NCBI RefSeq assembly: GCF_030272615.1
Contig: NC_081406.1
Span: 216,328,997-216,392,996 of the forward strand
Direction of reading: 5' to 3'
DNA from: Cryptomeria japonica
Lineage: Eukaryota; Streptophyta; Pinopsida; Cupressales; Cupressaceae
Length of the DNA stretch: 64,000 nucleotides
Of the stretch, positions 24,844 through 37,015 are shown in pieces (the first letter of the stretch is position 1; each line of letters opens with the position of its first letter). Below the pieces are notes generated by a model. It did no database searches and was not told the origin of the DNA. It saw nothing but the letters and a program-made list of their open reading frames with translations. Both the position numbers and the translations under genes were made by a program.

Positions 24844-24857
24844 TTTTGCGCCTCTTT
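24844..24857 (-). promoter_or_regulatory. Element E polypurine tract
   Basis: On the minus strand it reads AAGAGGCGCAAAA and abuts the 3' LTR. It is purine-rich but has two pyrimidines, so this is a weak tract. Confidence 0.6.
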
Positions 24858-25200
24858 GAAGTGACGTGTGTGCACATGTTATTTCAAAGAAAATGATGCT
24901 TTATCATGATTTATGATCAATGCAATTTTTGTGTTGCTCTTTTGATTTGCAAGTCGTGCCCCAGATTTGATGTGATGCCTCAGATTCGATATTTGATGGT
25001 GATGCCCCCTCGTGAGATGAATCAATATTTTTGAAATTTTTTTATTTGATTTGATGAGTTGCGTATGATGTGTATAAGTTCATGCATGTAAAAAGTATGC
25101 AAATTGATTCATCTCCCGATAAGTTACAAATGTTATGGTATAGGGGAGACCGCGACCATATTACAAGTCCATTTGGCTAACCCTAATTTCATTTTCCTCC
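24858..25200 (+). other. Upstream region of the antisense PMD gene
   Basis: AT-rich with no ORF. It lies between the E LTR and the TATA box at 25201 and is therefore the candidate upstream promoter region of the PMD unit. Confidence 0.45.
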
Positions 25201-25210
25201 TATAAAAGGG
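25201..25210 (+). promoter_or_regulatory. TATA box of the antisense PMD gene
   Basis: TATAAAAGGG lies 81 bases before the ATG at 25282, a normal Pol II distance with a 5' UTR of about 50 bases. It is preceded by a C/T-rich stretch. It is on the strand opposite to E gag-pol and outside the LTR. Confidence 0.65.
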
Positions 25211-25440
25211 GAAAAGGGCTTGATTTAGATTCATTTGTGCTTTGTTGACTTTGGAGAAAGAGAATTTGCTCTGGAGAGAAAATGTCGATTCCTTATCATA
25301 GACACCGATTCGAGCGTGTTTGGAGGTATTGGAGACCTGCAGCACGTGGACCACCAGTAAGTCAACGTTTTTGACCCTTTTTTGACTTTTTATTTTATCA
25401 TTTTTAGTCATTTTTTAATTTTTAAAGTTTGGGTTTAACG

Positions 25441-25826
25441 TTTTAGCACATTTAGGGTCTAGAGTAGCGCATACAAAGTTTAGAGTAGCACATCGAGGTC
25501 AAATTTAGGGGTCACATCCAAAAAAGATAGGTTAGCGCATAAAATTATTAGGTTAGCACGTGCATGTAGAATAGCACATAGAAAGTGTCGGGTAGCACGT
25601 CCATTCAGCAGGTTAGCGCATAGGGGTGACCTAGTGCATAGGGGTCGCAGGGGTTCGCATAGGTAAGGGGGTTTAGTACGTAGGACTAACCTAGCGCATA
25701 GGGCCAAATGGGTAGCGCCTAGAAGGTGTAGATTAGTGCGTAGGCAGAGTCTAGCGCATATACGTAGGAAAAGCAACCTAGCACATGGGAGGTTTTTAGC
25801 GCATTGAATAACTGTTTTAGCGCATC
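25441..25826 (+). repeat. TTAGCGCAT-motif array, plus orientation
   Basis: About 17 dispersed copies of TAGCGCAT or one-base variants (TAGCACAT, TAGCACGT, TAGTGCAT) in under 400 bp, spaced about 15-40 bp. Seven are exact: 25465, 25533, 25614, 25692, 25752, 25797 and 25818. All read in the sense direction of the PMD gene. A minus-strand open frame across it (25480-25776) is a by-product of the repeats. Confidence 0.88.
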
Positions 25827-26027
25827 TGAAAAAAAATTTGCAGAATGGGCCAATTTGAAAATTTGTTGTTCTTTGCCTGTCGTGATGTGATGGATTTATC
25901 CAATATGAATGTTTGTATAACTTGTTTTGATTTGCGATTTTCCAAGTTATGTATAGATATCAACGTGTTGTGTTAATCAGAATATGATGTATTTGCGTGT
26001 TCTGTTTCAAGTTCAATGTGTGTGAAG

Positions 26028-26200
26028 CCTGAGTTGTATTACAAGCCGATATGGGTTGGAAACTTGAGTTGTATTACAAGCTAATATGGGTGGGAAACTT
26101 GAGTTGTTTTACAAGTTTATGTGATTGTGGAGACTTGAGTTGTATTACAAGTTTTGATATGGTTTTTGAGAACTTGAGTTGTTTTACAAGTTGATATGAA
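26028..26200 (+). repeat. Tandem GAGTTGTATTACAAG repeat
   Basis: Five units of (ACTT)GAGTTGT(A/T)TTACAAG at roughly 35-40 bp spacing inside the predicted PMD intron. Each unit has inverted ends, CTTG...CAAG. Confidence 0.8.
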
Positions 26201-28262
26201 ATGATAGGATTTTGAACGTTTGATATAGATGAGCAAATTGTTTCATGTTGTTGATGTAAGTTTGATTTTGATAGTTTTGATTTGATGGGGAAACTGATAT
26301 TGGATATGTTTTGTTTGTTGAAAGGAGCGATTCGGCATGGTACAGTCGAGGGAGAGATTCCCCAGACCGTGGACATTGATACCGTAGTTGTCGCAGGCTG
26401 ATTTGGACATTATTGAGAGATGTGGATTGACTTCTCTCCTCGATATGCCTCGGTTCACTGTGAACCGGGGGCTTTTGATAGCTTTGGCAAAGAGGTGGCA
26501 TAGCGACACCAACACCTTTCATTTTGCTACTAGAGAGATGACAGTCACACTTGAGGACTGTTACCGGATTCTGCACATTCCTATGGTAGGTGCACTACTA
26601 CCATATGAGCAGTCGGAGGAGGGTGGCACAGAGGCACTGCGCTGGATTTTTCATGATGATACCATCTGCGGCTATGAGATCCCCTAGCAGGAGTTTTTGG
26701 ACTTGGATTATGCACCACTGCCATCCGTTCTAGCAGGGTTTATTGGGGGATTCCTTTGTCCTGATCGTAGGTCAAAGGGATTCTCGATGGGATGGGGATT
26801 AGTGTTGGAGGAGATGGTCACACAGGGCCGAAGGTTTGCATGGGGGTCAGCTATGCTGGCTCATTTATATAGGAGTCTGCATGAGGTAGTATACCTCAGT
26901 TACTGTAGTTTGTTAGTTGGCGTGACTTTGTTACAGGTATGGTGTTGGGAGCATGTTCTAGCAGCGAGGCCATTAGCAGATAGGGATAGGCCCATAGGTG
27001 CAGCATATGCCTACAGATACAGAGGTCTAGTTGTCCAGCGTAAGTTGGGCAAACTAGAGCATTGGAGGAGGGTTTTTGATGACATAGATACGGTCACCTG
27101 GAGACCATATATAGGATATGAGGTATGGGCAGAGGATGGGCTGGAGATGCCCTTTGTTTTTATGACCAGATATCTGATTGGGAGGACCCCATTTGTGATT
27201 GAGCGGTTTGTGGTGACCCAAGTTTTGAGGTAGTTCGTGCGCCAGCAGGGTATTCCACAAGGAGCATGCCTTTATGCACAGCAGCAGCAGGATGTGGCCG
27301 ATTGGGGGCTGACTATTGATAGTGTCGTGGCAATGGAGGAGTTTGTGGGGTTGGCCAGGCAGATCTGGGATTATGCCCCAGAGATCCAGGATGCGGGGAT
27401 GACAGATGAGTTTGCTCGATTGTTTGCTGCGCGGGCAGTGGCTAGGATCTTGGATCCGGAGGAGATGAGGCTAGCATTTGACTCAGATGAGGAGGAGGGA
27501 GATGGGGGAGATGATGGAGATGATGGGGAGGATGGAGGAGGAGGATGAGGTAGAGGAGGTAGAGGGAGGCGAGGAGAGAGAGGTGTGGAGAGAGTAGTGA
27601 GACAGAGGAGGATAGAGAGGGGGAGAGGTGGATTGGCTATCGAAGCCGGTAGAGAGGGAAGAGTGGGGGAGGTGCTAGCTGTAGTGGGTGGTGAGGAGGA
27701 GCCTAGTCGATCAGCACAGAGGAGGAGGACGGATGTACTCCCACCTCCAGTACCAAGGATAGGCCAAGTGGGAGGGGTTCCTCCAGCATAGGTACCGCTG
27801 CGAGTGCGAGTTCCAGGTCATATGGAGGATGTGCAGATACGGACCTTGCAGATTACTGTGCAGCAGCTGCAGGCATAGATTTTGACCTATCAGCGGCAAA
27901 TTTTTTAGTTGACTACTGAGAGAGATACCGAGATAGAGCAGAGGGGGCAAGCGGAGAAGGTGGTGGCCAGCATGCAGAGAGCAGCGATGGGTGATCCCAT
28001 GAGAGACACCTTGAGATAGTTAGCGCTGAGAGCGCAGGAGGCGGAGTATTATAGGCGGCATTATGAGGCTGTAGTACCTAGGGACCGGCGAGTAGAGAGC
28101 TTCACGCAGTCGAGATCCAGCCGATCTCGAGCTATTAGGTCATGGTCTGAGAGCCGAGGTGTTACGGGACCATCGAGACAGGACCCTCCTGGAGATCCAG
28201 GGGTGGGTGCATCTGGAGCGAGACCGTCTCTGTCAGGGGATAGTCATACTTGAGAGACATGA

Positions 28263-29568
28263 TCTCTGTTGTATTTTTTAGCATTGTATTCTTTGTACTG
28301 GACACATTTTGGACACATTTTGTAGATTTTGATCATTTTTTAGATATATATATATATATATACGACACCATTTTTGATCATGTGATGTGTTGATATGGAT
28401 GCTTTTTATGTGGGTTATTTTATGTGATGATGCAATGCTTAAATATATGATGTAATGTATGATACAGGATGTATGCTATTTATATGCTGTGAGATGTATC
28501 TTGAAAATGAGATGTATGTGTTAATATGCTGCTAAATGTAATATGATATGCAATGATGTTAAAATGATATGCAACTAATTGTAAAATGATATACAACTAA
28601 TTGTTTTTGGAGCATCCCTCATTCTGTATTTGCCATCCGATAGAACCATATGTTTGCTTTCTTTGTAGATATCATCATTGAGCATTTATTGATTTTTGGA
28701 TATGTTGAAAATTTATACAAGCATAATGTTATAATTGAACCATAATGACTTGAGAAAAATTTACATGATTTTTGATTTTGCAAGATAGCATAAGCGTCAA
28801 GGTATAATTAAACCAGGACGACCTGAGTGTGTATTGCGTAAACAGACAAGATTAGACCATTTATATGCATGAAGTGGAATCAGGCCTTCAGTGATATTTG
28901 ATGTATCACGTCTTGAGGCATGTATTTACACAGTATAAGTGATCACCTCCCAGACAGAAGACTAAGAAAATATTGGAAGTTCCCCTTGAGCTCTAGCTGT
29001 GAAGCATTTAGTGAGACAAAGAAGAGAATCCAAACATTCAAAAAATTCAAAATGCAAAACTAGTTAAGACTTAATGCTATAGTGCAACATTCAGTACTTC
29101 AGAAAATCATCCATCCTTGGTATTTTTGTGATTTGTTTTTGTTTGGTTTAGCAATGAAGCGTAGTTTTTTGGTTTTTTGTGGTTTGTTGGATGTCCTGTT
29201 TTTGAGTTTTGCATCTAGTCTTGATGTTTTGAATGTTTGCAATATTGATACGATTTACATGCCCCTAGCTAAGTGTGCCTCGTGATGTGAATATATACAG
29301 TGATTTCAAGCCATGGTTGATTAGTGGTAAGAGGATATATATAGACAAATTAGGATAGTGACTACACTAAGTATGTCCTAAATGGATATTTGCTAAGTGT
29401 CAGGTGACGGCTGATAGTGTTTGTATGGATAAAATGGTATGGAAATAGATAGAGGAGCTGTTCTTTCACAAGAGTGCCTGTTTACTAGGTTTTCACCATT
29501 TGTTTTTTTTTTGTTTTTTTTTAAATTTTTTTTTTGCTTTTGTTGCTTTTTTTCGTGCACTAGGCCAC
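28263..29568. other. Intergenic region between the convergent PMD and gag-pol genes of E
   Basis: 1.3 kb with no conserved ORF. It holds a TA microsatellite near 28346-28362, AT-rich repeats with ATGATATGCAA phrases, and long T runs at 29508-29540. It would contain the 3' ends of both transcription units. Confidence 0.6.
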
Positions 29569-32500
29569 TTAAGTATAGTACCTTTTCAGATGGATGTTGT
29601 TAGTTGGTTCATCGAGCATATCTCCGTCTGAATTTGTTAGCTAATAGGCACCTAATCCATAAACTGATATGATAACATAGGGACCCAACCAGTTAGGCTC
29701 AAATTTCCCTTTCTTTTCTCGATCTTGCTGATTTCTTGGATTTTCTTTAAGGACTAGGTCACCAACCTTGAAGTTACGGGGGATGACCTTGTGATTGTAG
29801 CTCCTACACATGCGCTGCTGATATGCTTTGAGATGAGTATAAGCATGCTGACGTCTTTCATCTAAGAGTTCAAGTTCTTGCAGTCGGTTAACGCGATACT
29901 CTTCATCTAGGATTAAGCCTTTCAAAGAGACTCTGAGAGATGAAATTTCTACCTCCAGGGGTAAAATAGCCTCTGATCCATATACCAATGAGTATGGTGT
30001 TGCTCCTGTAGGTGTGCGGATGCTAGTTCTATATGCCCAAAGTGCTGGATTGAGTTGTACATGCCAATCTCTTCCGGCATCATTTACTATTTTCTTGAGG
30101 ATTTTTAGTATCATTTTGTTAGATGCTTCCGCTTGACCATTGCCCTGTGGGTAATATGGTGTAGAGAACCTATGTTGGATTTTGAATTTTTCACATAGTT
30201 CCTATACATCTTGGTTTTTGAAAGGTCATCCATTATCTGTGATGATTGAACTTGGAATACCATATCTACAGATCAGATAATTTAGGATAAAAGAGGCAAT
30301 TTGTTTCCCGGTCACTGTGGTCATGGGAACTGCTTCTATCCATTTGGTAAAGTACTCTGTTGCTGTTATAATGAACTTGTGTCCATTTGAAGATGACAGA
30401 TGAATTTTGCCAACTAAATCTAGCCCCCACTGACAAAAGGGCCATGATGTTGTAAAGGGCTGCAGTTCCTATGCTGGTGCATGTATGAGATTACCATGGA
30501 TTTGACATTTAGGACATTTCTTGGCGAAGTGATATGAGTCTTTTTCCATTGTAGGCCAATAGTATCCCATCCTTAGAAGCTTTTTAGCAAGAGTAGTACC
30601 ACTTGAATGTGTGCCACAATTACCTTCGTGAAGCTCGTGTAAAGCAGAATCGGAATCATTACGATCAAGGCAACGAAGAAGAGTACCATCGAGACCTCGA
30701 CGATACAAAGTATCAATGGTGAGGGTATAATGGACAGTTTGTTGAATAAAGTTATGTTTTTGGTTACGGGATTGGTCAATGGGTAAGATATTATGCTTGA
30801 GGTAGTCGTATATCGGTCCATATAACGAAGAATCTGAACCAGTCAAGGCATAGATAACCTGGGATTCAGAATGGTCATAGGCAGGGGGGAACAGTTGCTC
30901 TACCAGGAACTCATAACGACTCTGTTGCTCTGGAATTTGTAGTAATGAAGCGATAGTAGCCATTGCATCGGCTACTTTGTTGTTCAACCTTGGTATTTTC
31001 TCGAAGGTGATGTGTACAAAATACTGTTTGAAGTCATCCACCATTTGCTTGTAGGGTAGTAGCTTGTCATCCTTTGTTTGATAGTTATTGTTGATTTGAT
31101 GGACGACTAGTTGCGAGTCCCCATAGATGTTTAACTCTGTGATTTTCCATTCTACGGCCATTTTGATGCCTATAACCAATGCCTCATATTCAGCCATATT
31201 ATTGGTGCAAGGAAACATAAGCCTATATGATCTTGGTATAGTGTGTCATTCAGGAGTGATGAACATAATGCCAACACCTAAACCATGTTGTGTATAAGAT
31301 CCATCAAAGTAGAGAGTCCATTATTTAGTAGAAAGAGTAAGAACATCCCTATCCAGAAATTCAATCTCCATGGTGTGTTTTCTTGGTAGCGGTGCTTCGG
31401 CCAACTAATCTGCAATTGCTTGTCCTTTGATGGCTCATCTTTCTATGTATTGGATGTCAAATTCACTGAGAATCATGACCCATTTAGCCAATCGGCCTAT
31501 AAGAGCTGCCTTGCTGAGTAGATATTTGAGAGGATCAATTTTTGCGACCAGCTTGATGGTGTGTGCTAGCATATAATGTCAAAACTTCTGAGATGCAAAG
31601 ACCACTGTTAGGCAAGCCTTCTCAATGAATGTATAGTTGAGTTCATAGCCATTCAATGTCCTACTGATGTAATATATGGCACGTTCCTTCCCTTGTTGAT
31701 CTTCTTGTGCCAATAGTGCCCCTAGTGATATATCTGTTGTTGAGATATATAAAATAAGAGGCTTTCCTGCAACTAGTGGGACCAGAACTAGTGGATTCAT
31801 CAGGTACTATTTGATTTGGTAAAAAGATTCTGCACACTTGCCCTCCCATTTGAATGGTACATTTTTGTGTAGTAAATGGTTAAATGGGAGACTTTTATTT
31901 GCTAACTGAGCGATGAATCGCCTGATTGATTGAAGTCATCCTTGCAGAGATCTGAGTTGGCTGATATTCTTTGGTGGTGGCATGTCCATGATGGCTTGTA
32001 CCTTTGCTGGATCTACTTCAATACCTTTAGCTGAAACTATGTAGCCTAGTAACTTGCCTGATGTAACCCCGAAGACACACTTCTTAGGGTTAAGCCTGAC
32101 TTGGAATTTCTCCAATCGATCAAAAATCTTTGTTAGGATGCCAAGATGTTCTGGTCTGGTGAAGGATTTAGCTAATAAGTCATCCACATAGTCTTCCATA
32201 AATGTGTGCATCATGTCATGGAATATTGTGGTCATTGCTCTTTGATAAGTGGCCCCTGCATTCTTTAAGCCAAAAGGCATAACATTCCAATAATACATTC
32301 CCCAAGGACAGGTGAACATGGTTTTATCTTGGTCTTCATGGGCTATTTTGATTTGGTTATAGCCTAAGAAACCGTCCATTAGTGAGAGCATTGCATGGCC
32401 TGCTATGAGATCTACAATGATGTCGATACTGGGTAGAGGAAAGTCATCCTTTGGACAAGCTTTGTTGACGTCTCTGAAGTCAGTGCATATTCTGATACTT

Positions 32501-35500
32501 CCATCTGGTTTTGATACTAGAACGATGTTGGAAATCCATTCTGCATAGTCAATGGGTCGAATGAATCCAACGTCTAATAGTTTCTTTAGTTCAGTTTTGA
32601 CCATGAGTGCCACCTGTGGGTTCATCTTGCGTAGCTTTTGCTTGACTGGCTTAACTCCTGTAGAAATGGACAAATGATGCATGATTAAGTGTGGATCCAC
32701 TCTAGGCATATCAGCATATGACCAAGCAAAGTTAATTTGCTATTCTTTGAAGAAAATGATGAACACTGATCTTTCTGCCTCAGTTAGAGATTTTGTAAGG
32801 TGTATGTTTCTGGCTGCTTCTGTGGTACCAATGTTGATTGATTGAGTGGGCTCAATCAATATGGGTGATCGCTCATGAAAGTGCTCAGGAAGAGTGTCAA
32901 GTCTCCCATTGTTAGGTGCCTTAAAAAGGGTTTCACCCTCATATGCATCCTTTATTTTAACTTTTTTGTGATCTAGAGCTACCATTGACTGGTTTTCAGC
33001 ATCAGATTCTTTATTTGTTGTATTTTTGCGACTGAGAGACTTGGCACTCCGTGATTGATAGATATCGTTATTTTGTTCACTGGTAGAGCCTATTTCTAGA
33101 TTTACGATACATAGGTAATGGATAATAGATGCATCATCTGGGAAAATTGGTATATCATGTGTTTTAGGTTCGTCCCAGTTGATGAGGTCAGGAAAGACAA
33201 GTGGTAAGGAATCATTGGTTGGATCAAGTTCGGCTACTGTAAGTGTTAGGATAGAGTTTTCATCATGATTGGCCTTGGTTTTAAAGGAGTCCAGGATTTT
33301 GTCGAGGTCCTCGATGGTATTATCTTCCACATAGACTTGTTCATAATGTTTCTGTTCACTTTCCTTGGCGTCATAGATATTTTGTGGTCCAAATTCAAGA
33401 GGTCTATCTTCTGCATTATGCTCTTTTTGAGAAAGAGATATAGAATCAGTATCATCAAGGATTTCTGTAGTAGCATTGGAGCAAGTACCCCATTCATATT
33501 AATTGGAATCTGTCTCATAGGCATCATCCCAGATTCTATCTGTGCTGTAAACAGGTATGTTGTATGGTGAAAACAAATCTTTAATGATTGATACCATTTT
33601 GATGGTTTTTGTTGATTCTATATCAGATCTGTCTTCTACTTGCTGGATTTGTTCATAAATTGTACTTCCTCGGAGAGGAATAACGGTATCGGGAGATGAC
33701 ATGATTTGTTCTTGAGATATTGGTGTTTGAATATGAGCTACTACTGCAGATAGGGCCTTCTTATGACTTAGAAGCTTTTCCTAATGTAACTTCTGATCTT
33801 GACGTTCCCGTACCTTGCGGATTGTTTTTGCTAGTTCAAAAAGTGCTTCCTGCCAGGATTCTTCTTTGTACTTCTTCTTTTCCTTCCATTGAGGTTTTGT
33901 AGCTGTGTGTGGTGGCCGTTTCAATAGGAACGTGAGTTTAGAACCCAATCCTGCTTTGTTTCTACTAGGTTGTGAAGGAAGATCTATGGGTTCAATGACT
34001 CCTTCTTTGCGCTTCCCAATAGGTCCTTTACCGCCATATCCCATTTGCTTCATGATTAAGTAGCCTTTTCCATACAGGTGCATTGGCAGAACAATGTCTA
34101 GAGCGGCTGCTCTATGATCTTCTTCCTCATCTTTGTATAACCAGCTAAGAACGTCCTTGTCTTCTGTTTCATGTGCTAGAGTACCCAATTGGATGAAGGT
34201 ACCATCAAATTTAGTGATGGGCTGAGTAGCTAGTTGTGTTGATGTAGTAGGCAATCCATGAGATCTAGGTGATGTTGGCAATTTAGCCAAACATAAAGGC
34301 TCCAAAGAGTATTCTCCCATACCTTGGTCTGTAATTTGCATTTTTGGCCTTAAGTCTCCCCATAAGGAGTTGGGCTTTGCTGTCGGTAGATCTGATATCA
34401 AGGATCGCTACTTTTCTCTATTATGAGGAACCAAACTATCTTGGGCTGCCCCCATTGTGTTGCAATGTTGAAATAGATTGTGATCAGCTGATATGGAGAT
34501 TTCTTGTCCATCATAAGGAAACTTGACACACTGGTGATACGTAGAAGGTACTGCTTGCATTTCATGTATCCAGGGTCGTCCTAACAAGATATTGTAAGTT
34601 AGATCCATATCTAAGACCTAACATATAGTATCCTTTTGTACTGGGCCTACTTGAATAGGTAATATCACTGTTCCTTTAGAGGACCTTTCCTCATCATCAT
34701 ATGCCTTTATGGTAATTTTCTTGCAAGGATCAATAGATTCTTCGGAGAAGCCTAATGCATGGATAAGCTTTAAAGTACATATATTAAGTCCGGCTCCTCC
34801 ATCTGTTAGGACTCTTTTGACTCGGTGTTTGCAAACAATGACTTCAATATGGAGAGGAGTATTATGTGGATGACTCAAGGAAGTATTGTCATGCTCTAAG
34901 AAGGTGAGGTTATGAGGTCCTGTCATATGGGCGACCATGGCTTGAAATCTGTCTGTATCCAAATTTTGAGGTACATTGGTTTCCAATAGTGCTTGCTCTA
35001 ATATGTCTTTGTGCTTTGGCGATAGTTTCAGCAATTCTAGTATAGATATCTGTGCTGGAGTTTTACGTAGTTGGCTAACCAAGTCATATTGGATTTTTGG
35101 TGTGGTAGTTGTAGGTGTAGTATGTCCTTTCAAGACATATTTCTAAGTTCGGGTTGTTACATTGACAGATTCGTGATCATGCCGATCTTGAATGGTGATA
35201 ACATTGACTTGATGATCTTCAGCAGATATATGGTTGATAGTGTTATTGTAGATGTGATTAATATGAGCTCCACGTGTATCATCTGAAGTTGATGCTCCAT
35301 CCTTGTTGTAATTTGGGAGAGGATTTTTGAAGGCTCTGTGATCACCATTTGTTTTGAGACCATCTACCGTTAAGTCACCTCGATCAATCATGTCCTGTAT
35401 TATATGTTTCAATCTCATGCACTCGTTTGTTCTATGACCCTTGTTGCGATGGAAATCACAATAGTGTGAATCATTCCACCAAGGTGGTTTGATTGGGGGT

Positions 35501-37014
35501 TCATAGTTGTTGATTGGAGGCAAAGAAAGAATCTTATTTGCCAAAAGTTCTCTGAATGCGGATTCTAATGATTGTCCCAGTGGTGTGAAGATACGCTTTT
35601 GGAAATTATTCGTGTTGTTGCGTGAATTGTTGTTAGGTCCTGGATTCATGTTTTTGCTTTGAGTATCATTGGTGTTGTTTGTGTTGAGTTGTCCTTGATC
35701 ATTGTTGGGTGCATATGTGTTAGCACTGGGAGTAGCATTTTTAGGATTTTGAGGATTTTCGGATAATGCAAGCACTGGTTGCTTAGATTTGGGATCATAT
35801 GATTCATTGTTACCTTCGTTTTTGTTTCGAGTCCAAAATTGAGATTTGTCAAGGTTGGTGTTGTTCTGATTATTGTAGTTTGATGAATTTGTTCCTTCCT
35901 TGTAGAATTTGAGTGTTCCCTTTTTGACACAGGCTTCCTCTACTTGAATGCCATTTTCAATCAATTTAGCGAAAGATGGTATGCATTGAAGTTTTAGTCT
36001 GTAACTCATTTCGCCATTCAAGTTATCGATGAAGATTTCCATTTTCTCCTTTTTAGGAATATCACGAGGATATCTGGATACCATGCATCACCAGCGTTGA
36101 AGGAACACCATGAATGTTTCGTTGTTCTTTTGTTTGGTGTTGCAAACATCTAGCATGGTTATGGCATGTTGGATGTTGTAGGAATAGTGGGTGATGAATT
36201 TGTTAACCAACTCATCAAATGATCTGACAGGTGGCAAAATTTTGGATAACCATTCCATGGTTTGCCCTCCCAAACTTCTGGGGAATAACCTCATCAAATA
36301 GGTGTCATCATGAGCGAATTCAAGGCTCAGTGTGCAAAATTCCTGAACATGATCTCGGGGATCACTTTTCCCATCATATTTATCAAATTTGGGAACATCC
36401 GAGTTTGGAGGAAAAGGCACCATGTTCAATCTTCTATCAAATGGATAAGGACAAATTTCATTTAAAGAGTACCGTACTGTTGTCCCTTGTTGCATATCTT
36501 GTATTTGCCTTTGCAACATTTGCATTTGTTGAGTAAGAGCAATCAAAGGCACATTATCTTGTCGAGGGAAGAGTTCTTCTCTCGTATTTGTTCTTAACTG
36601 AAAAGGTGTGGTAAACGGTATGTTTTGTTCTAGAGTTTCGAGCTCAGGTATACGCATTTCTGGTATGCGTTGTTCTGGAATATGTTGTTCAAGTATGTGA
36701 GTTTCTTCTTCTCTTTGTTGTTCTTGATATGTATATTGTTGAGACCCAGTTTGAAAAATGTTTGCATCAAAATCTTCAAGAAGTTTAATGCCTTTGCTTG
36801 TAAGCATGAGCAGATATTTTTCTTTGTCATTTTCCATGAGTTTTTCGACAAGTTTTTGGAAGGAAGGGTTTTCTTGACATTCTTGAAGAAGTGCGTCAGT
36901 AATTTCAGGTTCTTCTACGGGTGGAACTTCAAAAGGATTTGATAATCTGCGATTCATACTTGATTCTGCGTGTGCCTCGCTTTGTTTGTTACTTTGAGAG
37001 CGAGTACCAGGCAT
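29569..37014 (-). pseudogene. Element E Gag-Pol (Tat lineage), single frame with many stops
   Basis: ATG is at 37014 (MPGTRSQ) and the terminal TAA at 29569-29571, about 2,480 codons. Every recognisable block is in the same frame, interrupted only by stops (36088, 35143, 34618, 34408, 33781, 33499, 32740, 31936 and others to 29641). Gag is about 37014-35150, with knuckle CDFHRNKGHRTNEC near 35430-35470. The protease motif LTDGGAGLNIC is near 34790. A G-patch (MGYGGKGPIGKRKEG) is near 34000-34060. An acidic linker follows at 33700-32740. RT is 32709-31936, with catalytic YVDD at 32179-32190. The first RNase H is 31800-31560. The second, archaeal-type RNase H is about 31310-30960 (YFDGSYTQHGLG, MAEYEALVIGI, GDSQLVV). 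Integrase is about 30700-29641 (HEGNCGTHSSG, CPKCQIHG, ITDNG). G-patch and a second RNase H are known features of this lineage. Confidence 0.94.
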
Positions 37015-37015
37015 T

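Larger units (their letters stand above)
25357..26324 (+). other. Predicted intron of the PMD gene
   Basis: 968 bases with a GTAAGT donor and a T-rich stretch before the GAAAG acceptor. It joins two phase-0 exons. It contains the TAGCGCAT array and a second tandem repeat. Confidence 0.55.
25282..28262 (+). pseudogene. Antisense PMD (plant mobile domain) gene carried by element E, two exons
   Basis: Predicted exon 1 is 25282-25356: ATG plus 24 codons, Arg/Trp-rich, ending CCACCA before GTAAGT. Exon 2 is 26325-28262, starting after a GAAAG acceptor. Both junctions are phase 0. Exon 2 is one continuous frame. Residues from about 26388 to 27230 form a plant mobile domain: ERCGLTSLLDMPRF, HSDTNTFHFATREMTVTLED, then RILHIPMVG. 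Known relatives are Arabidopsis MAIN/MAIL1, which act in transposon silencing and genome stability. An acidic Asp/Glu run follows (about 27480-27540), then an Arg/Gly-rich segment, a Gln-rich coiled coil and an RS-like tail. Premature stops lie at 26385, 26685, 27231, 27546, 27789, 27876, 27906, 28017 and 28251. They are all TAG or TGA, with no frameshift. Alternative start: ATG at 26337. The gene model is inferred from splice signals only; the domain call is firm. Confidence 0.82.

Noticed and set aside
25480-25776. Minus-strand open frame of 98 codons (Cys/Leu/Arg-rich)
   Set aside because: It is the antisense of the TAGCGCAT array, and its repeated residues follow from the DNA repeat.
35646-36851. 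Additional minus- and plus-strand frames overlapping E gag
   Set aside because: Shadow frames of the low-complexity Asn/Thr-rich Gag; the gag frame itself carries the knuckle and conserved blocks.
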